Source: Comamonadaceae bacterium UBA4962 (GTDB lineage: Bacteria > Pseudomonadota > Gammaproteobacteria > Burkholderiales > Burkholderiaceae_C). Taken from it: 64,000 nt of DNA. Shown one piece after another: positions 18,342-27,235 of the stretch (positions are counted from its first letter, which is position 1; every line of letters starts with the position of its first letter). A model generated the notes under the pieces. The model was not told the DNA's origin and did not search any database. It saw only the letters and a list, made by a program, of their open reading frames with translations. The translations under genes and the position numbers were made by a program. The stretch spans positions 988 through 64,987 of the forward strand of contig DHAE01000026.1 in NCBI GenBank assembly GCA_002397315.1, given 5' to 3'.

Positions 18342-20723
18342 TCAGATCTTGCGGCCGAACGGGCCGTCGCTGCCCACCTGCACGATGTCCTCGGCATCGG
18401 GCGCGTCCTTGCGGCCGCCGCGGCGGCCCGGCTTGGCCTGCACCGCCTTGGTCACGCAATCGGCGTAGTAGCGCACGTGGCCGTTGTCGTCCTCGATCTC
18501 CACCAGGCCGTGGATGTCGGTCTCGAAGCCCGGGCAGAGCTTGGCGAACTCGCGCGCGAACTTGAGGTAGTCCACGATCTTCTTGTTGAAGACCTCGCCC
18601 GGGATCAGCAGCGGAATGCCGGGCGGATACGGCGTGATCAGGCTGGTGGTGATGCGGCCTTCCAGGTCGTCGATCTCCACGCGCTCGGTCTTGCGGTGCG
18701 CGATGTGGGCGAACGCGTCGCTGGGCTTCATCGCGGGCGTCAGGTCCGAGAGGTACATCTCGGTGGTCAGGCGGGCGATGTCGTACTTCGCGTAGAGCTC
18801 GTGCACGTGCTGGCACAGGTCCTTCAGGCCCATGCGCTCGTAGCGCTTGTGCTGCTGGCAGAACTCCGGAAGGATGCGCCACATCGGCTGGTTCTTCTCG
18901 TAGTCGTCCTTGAACTGCTGCAGCGCGGCCAGCAGCGTGTTCCAGCGGCCCTTGGTGATGCCGATGGTGAACATGATGAAGAAGCTGTAGAGCCCCGTCT
19001 TCTCCACCACCACGCCGTGCTCGGCCAGGTACTTGGTCACGATCGACGCGGGAATCCCGGTCTTGTCGAACTTGCCGTCCAGGTTCAGGCCGGGCGTCAC
19101 GATGGTGGACTTGATCGGGTCCAGCATGTTGAAGCCGTCGGCCAGCGGGCCGAAGCCATGCCATTTGCTGGCGTTCTTCTTGCCCTTGCCGTCGCTGCGG
19201 ATGATCCAGTCCTCGGCACGGCCCAGGCCCTCGTCCACCAGCTTGTCCGGGCCCCAGACCTTGAACCACCAGTCGTCCTTGCCGAACTCCTCTTCCACCT
19301 TGCGCATGGCGCGGCGGAAGTCCAGGGCTTCGAGCAGGCTCTCTTCCACCAGCGCGGTGCCGCCGGGCGGCTCCATCATCGCGGCGGCCACGTCGCAGCT
19401 GGCGATGATGCTGTACTGCGGGCTGGTCGAGGTGTGCATCAGGTACGCCTCGTTGAAGAGAGGGCGATCCAGCTTCACCGTCTGCGAATCCTGCACCAGC
19501 ACGTGGCTGGCCTGGCTGATGCCGGCCAGCAGCTTGTGGATCGACTGCGTCGCGTACACCACCGAGTGCTTCGGGCGCGCGCGCTTCTTGCCCATCGCGT
19601 GGTAGCTGCCGTAGAACGGGTGGAAGGCCGCGTGCGGCAGCCAGGCCTCGTCGAAGTGCAGGTTGTCGACATAGCCGTCCATCATCGACTTGATGGTCTC
19701 GGTGTTGTAGAGCACGCCGTCGTAGGTGGACTGCGTGATGGTCAGCACGCGCGGCTTCACCGTCGCGGCGTCCACGCCCTTGAGCAGCGGATTGGCGCGG
19801 ATCTTGGCCTCGATCGCATCGCGCTCGAACTCGGCCTGCGGGATCGGGCCGATGATGCCGAAGTGGTTGCGCGTCGGCTTCAGGAACACGGGGATGGCCC
19901 CGGTCATGATGATCGAGTGCAGGATGGACTTGTGGCAGTTGCGGTCCACCACCACCACGTCGCCCGGGGCCACCGTGTGGTGCCACACCATCTTGTTCGA
20001 AGTGCTGGTGCCGTTGGTCACGAAGAAGCAGTGGTCGGCGTTGAAGATGCGCGCCGCGTTGCGCTCCGATTCACCGATGGCGCCGTTGTGGTCCAGCAGC
20101 TGGCCGAGTTCCTCCACCGCGTTGCAGACGTCCGCGCGCAGCATGTTCTCGCCGAAGAACTGGTGGAACATCTGGCCCACGGGGCTCTTCAGGAACGCCA
20201 CGCCGCCCGAGTGGCCCGGGCAGTGCCACGAATAGGAGCCGTCTTCCGCGTAGTCCAGCAGCGCCTTGAAGAACGGCGGCTGCACGCCCTCCAGGTAGCT
20301 CTTGGCCTCGCGGATGATGTGCTTGGCCACGAACTCCGGCGTGTCCTCGAACATGTGGATGAAGCCGTGCAGCTCGCGCAGGATGTCGTTGGGCAGGTGG
20401 CGGGCCGTCTTGGTCTCGCCGTGCACGTAGATCGGCACGTCGGAATTCTTGCGGCGCACCTCGGCGATGAAGTTGCGCAGGCTGAGCACGACCGGATCGA
20501 GCCCCGAGCCCAGGGTGAACTCCTCGTCGTCGATCGACAGGATGAAGGCGCTGGCGCGGCTCTGCTGCTGCGCGAACTGGGTCAGGTCACCGTAGCTCGT
20601 GACGCCCAGCACCTCGAACCCCTCGGCCTCGATCGCCTGCGCCAGGGCCCGGATACCCAGGCCCGATGTGTTCTCGGAACGGTAGTCCTCGTCGATGATG
20701 ACGATGGGAAAGCGGAATTTCAT
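18342..20723 (-). CDS. PLP-dependent arginine/lysine/ornithine decarboxylase
   Basis: A 793-residue fold-III decarboxylase. The N-terminal wing domain (response-regulator-like, VIIDEDYRSENTSGLGIRAL) is followed by the PLP domain with the cofactor lysine at residue 397 in TQSIHKLLAG, and by the C-terminal region with PYPPGIPLLIPGE. Size and motifs match the inducible decarboxylases AdiA, LdcI and SpeF. Which basic amino acid is used cannot be read from the motifs. E. coli AdiA is about 755 residues, so this copy is somewhat longer, mostly by a charged C-terminal tail (KAVQAKPGRRGGRKDA). No antiporter gene is adjacent, unlike the acid-resistance operons. The start at 20723 is the family-like MKFRFPIVIIDE. 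Confidence 0.9.
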   Translation of the reverse strand: MKFRFPIVIIDEDYRSENTSGLGIRALAQAIEAEGFEVLGVTSYGDLTQFAQQQSRASAFILSIDDEEFTLGSGLDPVVLSLRNFIAEVRRKNSDVPIYVHGETKTARHLPNDILRELHGFIHMFEDTPEFVAKHIIREAKSYLEGVQPPFFKALLDYAEDGSYSWHCPGHSGGVAFLKSPVGQMFHQFFGENMLRADVCNAVEELGQLLDHNGAIGESERNAARIFNADHCFFVTNGTSTSNKMVWHHTVAPGDVVVVDRNCHKSILHSIIMTGAIPVFLKPTRNHFGIIGPIPQAEFERDAIEAKIRANPLLKGVDAATVKPRVLTITQSTYDGVLYNTETIKSMMDGYVDNLHFDEAWLPHAAFHPFYGSYHAMGKKRARPKHSVVYATQSIHKLLAGISQASHVLVQDSQTVKLDRPLFNEAYLMHTSTSPQYSIIASCDVAAAMMEPPGGTALVEESLLEALDFRRAMRKVEEEFGKDDWWFKVWGPDKLVDEGLGRAEDWIIRSDGKGKKNASKWHGFGPLADGFNMLDPIKSTIVTPGLNLDGKFDKTGIPASIVTKYLAEHGVVVEKTGLYSFFIMFTIGITKGRWNTLLAALQQFKDDYEKNQPMWRILPEFCQQHKRYERMGLKDLCQHVHELYAKYDIARLTTEMYLSDLTPAMKPSDAFAHIAHRKTERVEIDDLEGRITTSLITPYPPGIPLLIPGEVFNKKIVDYLKFAREFAKLCPGFETDIHGLVEIEDDNGHVRYYADCVTKAVQAKPGRRGGRKDAPDAEDIVQVGSDGPFGRKI

Positions 20724-20896
20724 GCACAGCCTCCGAGCGAGCGGGCCCAAAAAACGAAATAGGCGCGAAGTGTAAGGAATAACGGTGGCATTCCTTTGAA
20801 GACATCGGCATTTGACCCAGAATGGACGGGAAAGCGCCGGCCCGCCGGGCACGGACACGAACGCGAAGTGACACGACAAGGAGGACCCGCCCCGTG

Positions 20897-21340
20897 ATGC
20901 AGCATTCCACCCTCTGGTGGCTGATGGCCGGCGCCATGGTCGCCGCCGAACTCGTGACGGGCACCTTCTACCTGCTCATGCTGGCCGTCGGACTCGCGGC
21001 CGGAGCGCTGGCGGCGCATGCCGGCCTGCCGATCACCGCGCAGCTCGTGGTGGCCTCCTGCGTGGGCGTGGCCGGCGTCTTCGCCTGCCACCAACTGCGC
21101 CGCCGGCGCATGGCCGCCGCGCAGCCGGCCGCGAGCAATCGCGACGTGAACCTCGACGTCGGCGAAACCGTGCAGGTGGGCGCCTGGAACGCCGACGGCA
21201 CGGCGCAGGTGCGCTACCGCGGCGCGCAGTGGACCGTCGTGCTGCGCAACGGCCCGGCCGGCGCAGCCACCGCCCTGCCCGGCACCTACCGCGTGGTGGA
21301 AGTGGTCGGCAACCGGCTGGTGGTGGACGCCGCCGCCTGA
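20897..21340 (+). CDS. NfeD-family membrane protein
   Basis: A 147-residue protein with two or three N-terminal membrane helices (about residues 5-60) and a C-terminal soluble OB-fold-like domain (VNLDVGETVQVGAW ... GTYRVVEVVGNRLVV), the NfeD C-terminal architecture. Short NfeD proteins work with SPFH/stomatin partners, as the next gene encodes. AAGGAGG at 20878-20884 could serve the ATG at 20897 or a GTG at 20894, and the latter spacing is slightly better. The pair is probably an operon. Confidence 0.85.
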   Translation: MQHSTLWWLMAGAMVAAELVTGTFYLLMLAVGLAAGALAAHAGLPITAQLVVASCVGVAGVFACHQLRRRRMAAAQPAASNRDVNLDVGETVQVGAWNADGTAQVRYRGAQWTVVLRNGPAGAATALPGTYRVVEVVGNRLVVDAAA

Positions 21341-21482
21341 GACGCGCGCGCCGCGGCCACCTTGCCGATCGCGTGGCAACGGGCTGCGCTGCGACGCCGT
21401 GTTTTTCTTTCCGTCTGCGCCCCGGCGCAGGTTCTTTCAACCCATCCCTTCCCGGACCCGTTCCGGGGCAGCAAAGGACACC

Positions 21483-22397
21483 ATGGAAATCGCCCTCATC
21501 CTCTTCGTCATCGCCGGCATCTTCGTCGCCCGCTCCATCAAGGTCGTGCCCCAGCAGAACGCCTGGGTCAAGGAGCGGCTCGGCAAGTACGCGGGCACGC
21601 TCACGCCCGGCCTCAACTTCCTGGTGCCCTTCGTCGACCGCGTCGCCTACAAGCACAGCCTGAAGGAGATCCCGCTGGACGTGCCCAGCCAGGTCTGCAT
21701 CACGCGCGACAACACGCAGCTGCAGGTGGACGGCATCCTCTACTTCCAGGTGACCGACCCGATGCGCGCGAGCTACGGATCGAGCAACTACATCATGGCC
21801 GTCACCCAGCTCGCGCAGACCTCGCTGCGCAGCGTGATCGGCAAGCTGGAGCTCGACAAGACCTTCGAGGAGCGCGACATGATCAACGCCCAGGTGGTGG
21901 CCGCGATCGACGAGGCGGCCCTCAACTGGGGCGTGAAGGTGCTGCGCTACGAGATCAAGGACCTGACCCCGCCCAACGAGATCCTGCGCGCCATGCAGCA
22001 GCAGATCACCGCCGAGCGCGAAAAGCGCGCGCTGATCGCCGCATCGGAAGGCCGCCGCCAGGAACAGATCAACATCGCCACCGGCGAGCGCGAGGCCTTC
22101 ATCGCCCGCTCCGAAGGCGAGAAGCAGGCGCAGATCAACAACGCCCAGGGCGAGGCCGCGTCCATCACCGCCGTGGCCGAGGCCACCGCCCAGGCCATCG
22201 AGCGCGTGGCCGCCGCCATCCGCCAGCCCGGCGGCGAGCAGGCCGTGCAGCTCAAGGTGGCGGAGCGCGCCGTGGACGCCTACAGCCGCGTGGCCGCGGA
22301 CGCGACCACCACCCTGGTCGTGCCGAGCAACATGACCGAGGTGTCGACCCTCATCACCTCCGCGATGAAGATGGTGCAGGGCGCGCAGCGGCCCTGA
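21483..22397 (+). CDS. qmcA: SPFH/Band 7 (stomatin-like, QmcA family) membrane protein
   Basis: A 304-residue slipin/stomatin-like protein. A single N-terminal membrane segment (IALILFVIAGIFVARS) leads into an SPFH domain (VVPQQNAWVKERLGKY ... LEIDKTFEERD-type motif LELDKTFEERD) and a long charged helix (QQQITAEREKRALIAASEG) that oligomerises. The family organises membrane microdomains and can modulate FtsH-type proteases. It is paired with the preceding NfeD gene, the usual arrangement. The ATG at 21483 has AAAGGA upstream; the upstream in-frame ATG at 21399 adds non-family sequence. Confidence 0.92.
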   Translation: MEIALILFVIAGIFVARSIKVVPQQNAWVKERLGKYAGTLTPGLNFLVPFVDRVAYKHSLKEIPLDVPSQVCITRDNTQLQVDGILYFQVTDPMRASYGSSNYIMAVTQLAQTSLRSVIGKLELDKTFEERDMINAQVVAAIDEAALNWGVKVLRYEIKDLTPPNEILRAMQQQITAEREKRALIAASEGRRQEQINIATGEREAFIARSEGEKQAQINNAQGEAASITAVAEATAQAIERVAAAIRQPGGEQAVQLKVAERAVDAYSRVAADATTTLVVPSNMTEVSTLITSAMKMVQGAQRP

Positions 22398-22500
22398 GCG
22401 CGGATCGTGGGCCGTGGGCCGCGAGCGCGGCTTCGGGCGACGCAACGGGCCGCGCGAAAAATTCCTGCCCCGGCTCGCCGGGAGTCCCCGGAATCGCTGC

Positions 22501-22506
22501 TATACT
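22501..22506 (+). promoter_or_regulatory. Probable -10 box of tRNA-Ser
   Basis: TATACT lies 11 bases before the tRNA 5' end, so initiation would fall a few bases ahead of the mature end. No good -35 match is visible at 16-18 bases upstream. Confidence 0.45.
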
Positions 22507-22517
22507 TGCGGGCTTCC

Positions 22518-22607
<90 letters not shown>

Positions 22608-22616
22608 GATGCACAC

Positions 22617-22649
22617 AGCCCAAGTAGTTCGCGCTACTTGGGCTTTTTT
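22617..22649 (+). terminator. Rho-independent terminator after tRNA-Ser
   Basis: The stem AGCCCAAGTAG / CTACTTGGGCT with a 6-base loop is followed by a T run at 22645-22649. It begins 10 bases after the tRNA 3' end. Confidence 0.92.
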
Positions 22650-22653
22650 GCTT

Positions 22654-22767
22654 AGAGCGGCTCACACGACCCTTCTGGCGTCGTTGCCGCATCTTGTCGT
22701 ACTGCTCGTACTGTCTGCGATGCGGGGCCTCGCCAGAACCGCTTCGCTGGGTCGTGTTCGCCGCTCT
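22654..22767. repeat. 114-bp nested imperfect palindrome
   Basis: The outer arms (22654-22672 and 22749-22767) are complementary at 17 of 19 positions. Inside them lie further pairs: CTGGCG with CGCCAG, CCGCATC (22687-22693) with GATGCGG (22719-22725), and a central GTAC...GTAC. As a single strand it would fold into one long cruciform or hairpin. It contains no convincing gene. It starts five bases after the tRNA-Ser terminator; the remaining spacer to 22921 shows nothing else. Confidence 0.75.
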
Positions 22768-22921
22768 TGATGTGCCCACTTTGCCTGCGCGGCAGCATGC
22801 GACCTCGGGCGTGGCGCCCCGGGTTTTCCTGCAGGCGCGGGGCAACGCATCCGCGACCGGTTGGCGTTAAGGTCGGAGGCTGCACCCCCTTCTTCCTCTC
22901 CCATCCTCCAGGACACTCCCC

Positions 22922-23908
22922 GTGACGACCCGGTCCCTGACGGCCCTGTGCGCCACCGCCCTGTCGCTGTGCCTCGCCACCGCCGTGGCCGGCCCGCTGG
23001 ACCGCACCGAGTGCATCGTCCCCGCCAAGCCGGGCGGCGGCTTCGACCTGACCTGCGGGCTCGTGCAGGCCGCGCTGCAGCAGAGCGGCGCCATTCCGGA
23101 GCCGATGCGCGTGGGCTACCTGCCCGGCGGCATCGGCGCGGTGGCGTACAACACGGTGATCGCCCAGCGCCCCGGCCAGGGCAGCGCCTTGGTCGCGTTC
23201 TCCAGCGGCTCGCTGCTGAACCTGGCGCAGGGCAAGTTCGGCCGGCACACCGAGCAGGACGTGCGCTGGCTGGCTGCGCTGGGCACCGACTACGGTGCGG
23301 TGGTGGTGGCGGAGGATTCGCCGTACCGCACCCTGGCCGACGTGATGCGCGCGCTGCGGGACGACCCGGCCAGGGTCGTACTGGGCGCGGGCGGCACGAT
23401 CGGCAGCCAGGACTGGATGAAGGCGGCGCTGCTGGCCCGGGCCGCGGGGTCGCACCCGAAGCGGATGCGCTTCGTGGCCTTCGAGGGCGGCGGCGAAGCG
23501 ATCCGGGCGCTGCAGGGCGGCTACATCCAGGTGCTCACGGGCGACGTGGCGGAAACCCGTCGGCAGCGCGAGGCCGGCGCGAAGGTCCGCATCCTGGCCG
23601 TGATGGCCCCGCACCGCCTGCCGGGCGATCTGGCCGGCGTGCCGACGGCGAAGGAGGCCGGCGCCGACATCGAGTGGCCGATCCTGCGCGGCGTGTACCT
23701 GGGGCCGGGCGTCTCCGATGCGGACTATGCGGCCTGGGCGCAGGTGTTCTCGCGCACTGTGGCCACACCCGCGTTCGAGCAATTGCGTGCAGGGTATGGG
23801 CTGTACCCGCCCGCGCTCGTGGGCCGGGATCTGGACGAGCGCGTCCGGCAGCAGGTGGCGCGGTACCGCCAACTGGCGGAAGATTTCGGCCTGCGCACGG
23901 CCCGGTAG
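22922..23908 (+). CDS. Tripartite tricarboxylate transporter solute-binding protein (Bug/TctC family), copy 1
   Basis: A 328-residue periplasmic binding protein with a signal peptide (about residues 1-23, cleavage near AVAG). The mature start ECIVPAKPGGGFDLTC carries the Pro-Gly-Gly-Gly-Phe-Asp ligand loop of Bug proteins, and LPGGIGAVAYN and VLGAGGTIGSQDW are further family segments. It captures a carboxylate for a TctAB-type carrier; the ligand is unknown. It starts with GTG and has only a weak AGGA upstream. It is convergent with the tctE-like kinase gene and lies about 6 kb from tctBA. Confidence 0.88.
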   Translation: MTTRSLTALCATALSLCLATAVAGPLDRTECIVPAKPGGGFDLTCGLVQAALQQSGAIPEPMRVGYLPGGIGAVAYNTVIAQRPGQGSALVAFSSGSLLNLAQGKFGRHTEQDVRWLAALGTDYGAVVVAEDSPYRTLADVMRALRDDPARVVLGAGGTIGSQDWMKAALLARAAGSHPKRMRFVAFEGGGEAIRALQGGYIQVLTGDVAETRRQREAGAKVRILAVMAPHRLPGDLAGVPTAKEAGADIEWPILRGVYLGPGVSDADYAAWAQVFSRTVATPAFEQLRAGYGLYPPALVGRDLDERVRQQVARYRQLAEDFGLRTAR

Positions 23909-23909
23909 G

Positions 23910-23929
23910 CCGCCTGCACCGGCAGGCGG
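23910..23929. other. Stem-loop between convergent genes
   Basis: CCGCCTGC (23910-23917), loop ACCG, GCAGGCGG (23922-23929) directly after the solute-binding protein stop codon. No T run follows, so it may be a processing or Rho-dependent end rather than an intrinsic terminator. Confidence 0.35.
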
Positions 23930-23946
23930 GCCGGCGGACCTTCCAC

Positions 23947-25344
23947 TCAAGGCCGCGGAAACTCCAGGCGCACGACCAGGCCACCCTCGCCGGTCGCAGG
24001 CGCCAGCACGAGGCGCGCGCCGTGCCGCCGGGCGATCGCGCCGACGATGGCCAGCCCCAGGCCGGAGCCGGTGCCCTGCGTGTTGCTCGCCCGGAAGAAC
24101 CGCTCGGTCACGCGCGGCAGTTCCTCGATCGGAATGCCGGGCCCGTCGTCGGCCACGCTCAGAACCACCACGCCGTCGCCCGCAGCCACGCGCACGGTGA
24201 CGCATCCGCCCTCCGGCGTGTACTTCAACGCGTTGTCGATCAGGTTCGACAGGGCCTCTTCCAGCAGCCCCGGGTCGGCCTGGACGGCGGGAACCGGCTC
24301 CGGCATCTCGAACCCGAGGTCGATCCGCCGAGTCCGGGCGACGGCCCAGTGGCGTTTGGTCACGTCGCCTGCGAGCCGGCCCAGGTCCATGGGTTGCAGT
24401 GCGGCGTCGGGCGTGTCGGCCCGGGCCAGCGCCAGCATCTGGTTGGTCTGGCGGATCGTGTGCTTGAGCTGCTCGCGCAGGGCCGCGAGCGCGTCCTGCA
24501 TGCTGTCCATGTCGCCGGCCCGCTGGGTGAAGGTCACCTGGGTGAGCAGCGTGCTGAGCGGTGTGCGCAACTGGTGCGATGCATCGTCCACGAACCGGCG
24601 CTGGCCTTCCAGCAGTTCCCGGTAGCGGAAGATGTGCTGGTTCATCGCCTCCACCAGGGGCAGCACGTCGCGCGGCACGCGCTGGGTGTCGATCGGAGAG
24701 AGGTCGTCCGGCGCCCGCGCCTGCAGGTCCTGGCGCAGTTGCCGCAGCGGTCGCAGCGACCACGCCACGGCCGCGGCGACCATGGCCGCCGCCAGCGCGG
24801 CCAGCAGCAGGTCCGGCCCGATCGCGCCGACGAGGAACTGCCGGCTGAACTGCTCGCGCGAGGCGAACGGCTCGGCCACCTGCACCACCAGGCGCCGGTC
24901 GCTGCTGCCGCCCACCGCATGCCGTAGCGGCCGCGCGTAGGTACCCACGCGCACGGTTTCGCCCGCATAGTCCACCGTGGCGAAATGCGGTTGCCGGTCC
25001 CGCAGCAGGTCGGGCGGCGGCATCGGCAGGTCGGGGTTGCCGATCTCCACCAGCCCGTCCTGCGTGGCGACGCGGTAGTACACGGGGCCGGCGGCCGTCA
25101 GCTCGAAGAACTCGAACAGCGCATAGGGCAGCTCGACCGCCAGGCCGCCGCTGTCGGTGGAGACGTTGGCATCGATCGCCTTGATCGCGCCGAACAGCGA
25201 CCGGTCGAACGCGGCATCCACGGCCGAGCGCGCCGTGTGCCAGGTCAGCCAGACCTGCACGAAGCTGCCGACCATCACGCCGGCCAGCAGCACCACGATC
25301 AGCGTCCTGCGCAGGCTGACGCGGTGCAGCGCATCGACATTCAT
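23947..25344 (-). CDS. tctE: Sensor histidine kinase, TctE-like
   Basis: A 465-residue membrane kinase. TM1 is at about residues 14-35 and TM2 at about 171-195, enclosing a periplasmic sensor region of about 135 residues with the TctE-type ELPYALFEFFELTAAGPVYYRV. The phosphoacceptor His257 lies in DDASHQLRTPLS. The ATPase part has NLIDNALKYTPEGG and DDGPGI. Its ATG overlaps the stop of the preceding response regulator gene (ATGA), so the two are coupled. TctDE pairs control tricarboxylate or related carboxylate uptake; here it sits between two solute-binding protein genes. Confidence 0.92.
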   Translation of the reverse strand: MNVDALHRVSLRRTLIVVLLAGVMVGSFVQVWLTWHTARSAVDAAFDRSLFGAIKAIDANVSTDSGGLAVELPYALFEFFELTAAGPVYYRVATQDGLVEIGNPDLPMPPPDLLRDRQPHFATVDYAGETVRVGTYARPLRHAVGGSSDRRLVVQVAEPFASREQFSRQFLVGAIGPDLLLAALAAAMVAAAVAWSLRPLRQLRQDLQARAPDDLSPIDTQRVPRDVLPLVEAMNQHIFRYRELLEGQRRFVDDASHQLRTPLSTLLTQVTFTQRAGDMDSMQDALAALREQLKHTIRQTNQMLALARADTPDAALQPMDLGRLAGDVTKRHWAVARTRRIDLGFEMPEPVPAVQADPGLLEEALSNLIDNALKYTPEGGCVTVRVAAGDGVVVLSVADDGPGIPIEELPRVTERFFRASNTQGTGSGLGLAIVGAIARRHGARLVLAPATGEGGLVVRLEFPRP

Positions 25345-26009
25345 GCGGCCGGCTCGAGCAGGTAGCCCAGGCCCCGCAGCGTGGCGATCTGCACGCCCGT
25401 GCCGGCCAAACGCTTGCGCAGGCGGTGGATCAGCACCTCGATCGCTTCCGCCTGCACGCCGGAATCGTCCGGGAACACGCGGTCGAGCAGTTCCCGCTTG
25501 GTCAGCGGTTCACCGCCGCTCTGGATGAGCGTCCGCAGCAGGGCGTGCTCGCGGGCCGTGAGGGTGATCGGCGCGCTGCCGGCCTCGAACCGCTTGGTGG
25601 TGGCGTCGAACGTGAGGTTGCCGCAGGTGAAGCGCCGGGTCTCGCGCCCGCGGGCGCGGCGGGTGAGCGCGAGCAGGCGCGCCTCCAGCTCTTCCACCTC
25701 GAACGGCTTGGCCAGGAAGTCGTCGGCGCCCGCCTTCAGCGTGGCGACGCGCTCGGCCAGGGTGTCGCGGGCCGTCAGGATCAGGATGGGGACCGGATCG
25801 TCGTCTTCGCGCAGGCTCTTCAACACCTCGTCGCCCGCCAGTCCAGGCAGGCCCAGATCGAGGATGAGCGCGTCGTAGCGCTCGGCACGCAGCGCCCGGC
25901 GCACCAGGCGCCCGTCGGCGACCCAGTCCACCTGGTTGCCGCCCTGGGCCAGGGTGCGCACCAGCCAGTCGGCCAGGGCCGATTCGTCTTCGGCGAGGAG
26001 CAGTCGCAT
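25341..26009 (-). CDS. tctD: Response regulator, OmpR family, TctD-like
   Basis: A 222-residue two-domain regulator. The receiver has acidic residues at the N terminus (LAEDES), the phosphoacceptor Asp51 in LILDLGLPGL and the conserved Lys in LAKPF. The C-terminal winged helix (LTAREHALLRTLIQSGG ... VLIHRLRKRL) binds DNA. The start at 26009 gives a standard receiver N terminus. It is the first gene of a two-gene unit with tctE and lies 90 bases downstream of the second solute-binding protein gene on the same strand, so all three may be co-transcribed. Confidence 0.93.
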   Translation of the reverse strand: MRLLLAEDESALADWLVRTLAQGGNQVDWVADGRLVRRALRAERYDALILDLGLPGLAGDEVLKSLREDDDPVPILILTARDTLAERVATLKAGADDFLAKPFEVEELEARLLALTRRARGRETRRFTCGNLTFDATTKRFEAGSAPITLTAREHALLRTLIQSGGEPLTKRELLDRVFPDDSGVQAEAIEVLIHRLRKRLAGTGVQIATLRGLGYLLEPAA

Positions 26010-26100
26010 GCGGTATCGGTGGGTGTTCGGGAATGGTCCGGCCACCGATTGTGCAGGCCGCAGGCTGCGCGCGCCATGCAGGCGCACGCGCGGGCCGCGG

Positions 26101-27162
26101 TCAGTCGGGCTTGATCTGCGCCCGGGCGATCACCTTCTTCCACCGCGCCTGCTCGGCCGCGATGAACTCGGCGAACTGCGCGGGCGTCCCGCCGATCGCC
26201 TCGGCTGCGTCGCCGGAGAGCCTGCGCATCGATTCGGGCGCCTTCACGGCCTTCATGGTCTCCGCGGCCAGCTTGTCGATGTGGGCCTGGGGCAGGCTGG
26301 CCGGCGCGAGCATGCCGTACCACTGCGTCATCTCGAAGCCGGGGTAGCCCTGCTCGGCCACCGTGGGCACGTCCGGCAACTGGGGCAGGCGCTGCGCCGA
26401 GCCCGTGGCGATGCAGCGCACCTTGCCCGACTTGATGAACGGGATGATGGCCGCCGCGCCGATGGCGGAGGCATCCACGCGGCCGGAGATCAGGTCGGTG
26501 AGCATGGGCCCGGTGCCCTTGTAGGGGACGTGCAGCATGAACACGTCCGAGGCCATCTTGAGGTACTCGAACGCCAGGTGCCCGGCGCTGCCGTTGCCCG
26601 CGGAGCCGTAGCTCAGTTTGGCGGGATTGCGCTTGGCGTACGCGATGAACTCGCGCAGGTTCTTGGCGGGAACATCCGGGTGCACCACGTAGAGGCTCGG
26701 CACCTTCGCGAGCAGACTCACCGGCTTGAAGTCGTTCGGCGACCACGGCAGCTTGGGGAAGATGTACGGGTTGACGGCCAGCGTGCCGATGTGCCCCAGG
26801 ATGATCGTGTGCTGGTCGTCCGCGCGTGCCACCTCCGACATGGCGATGTTGCCGGCGGCGCCGGGCTTGTTGTCCACGTAGACGTTTTGCCCCAGGGTCT
26901 TCGACAGCTCGGCCGCGGTGGAGCGGGCGACGATCTCGGAGCTTCCGCCCGGGGCGAAGGGCACCACGAAGCGCACGGACTTGGACGGCCACGCGGCTTC
27001 GGCGCGCGACATCTGCGGCCACAGGCCCAGGGCACCGGCCGTGCCCGCGGCGGCACCGGCGAGCAGCAGGCGGCGCCGGGCGATGAAGGGATGGCGGTCG
27101 TCCGCCGTAGAGAGGATGGGGGCCACGCGTGTCTCCGGTGTTGTCGTCGATGCGGCGATCAT
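26101..27162 (-). CDS. Tripartite tricarboxylate transporter solute-binding protein (Bug/TctC family), copy 2
   Basis: A 353-residue Bug-family binding protein. A twin-arginine-like leader (ARRRLLLAGAAAGTAGALGL, about residues 28-47) ends near SRAEA. The mature part shows VRFVVPFAPGGSSEIVAR and the family motifs LSYGSAGNGSAGHLA and DLISGRVDASAIG. It is quite different in sequence from copy 1 at 22922, so the two probably bind different ligands. It lies just upstream of tctDE on the same strand. The N-terminal 25 residues before the leader are uncertain. Confidence 0.9.
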   Translation of the reverse strand: MIAASTTTPETRVAPILSTADDRHPFIARRRLLLAGAAAGTAGALGLWPQMSRAEAAWPSKSVRFVVPFAPGGSSEIVARSTAAELSKTLGQNVYVDNKPGAAGNIAMSEVARADDQHTIILGHIGTLAVNPYIFPKLPWSPNDFKPVSLLAKVPSLYVVHPDVPAKNLREFIAYAKRNPAKLSYGSAGNGSAGHLAFEYLKMASDVFMLHVPYKGTGPMLTDLISGRVDASAIGAAAIIPFIKSGKVRCIATGSAQRLPQLPDVPTVAEQGYPGFEMTQWYGMLAPASLPQAHIDKLAAETMKAVKAPESMRRLSGDAAEAIGGTPAQFAEFIAAEQARWKKVIARAQIKPD

Positions 27163-27235
27163 CCCGCCACCCGCCTTTCAGCGGGCTTTCACGCGGCCCC
27201 CCTGTTTACCCCAGGGGCCGCCCCCCGTTCGCACG

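Noticed and set aside
18273..20762. An 829-codon frame opposite the basic amino acid decarboxylase
   Set aside because: Antisense shadow of a gene with a clear PLP motif; no motif of its own.
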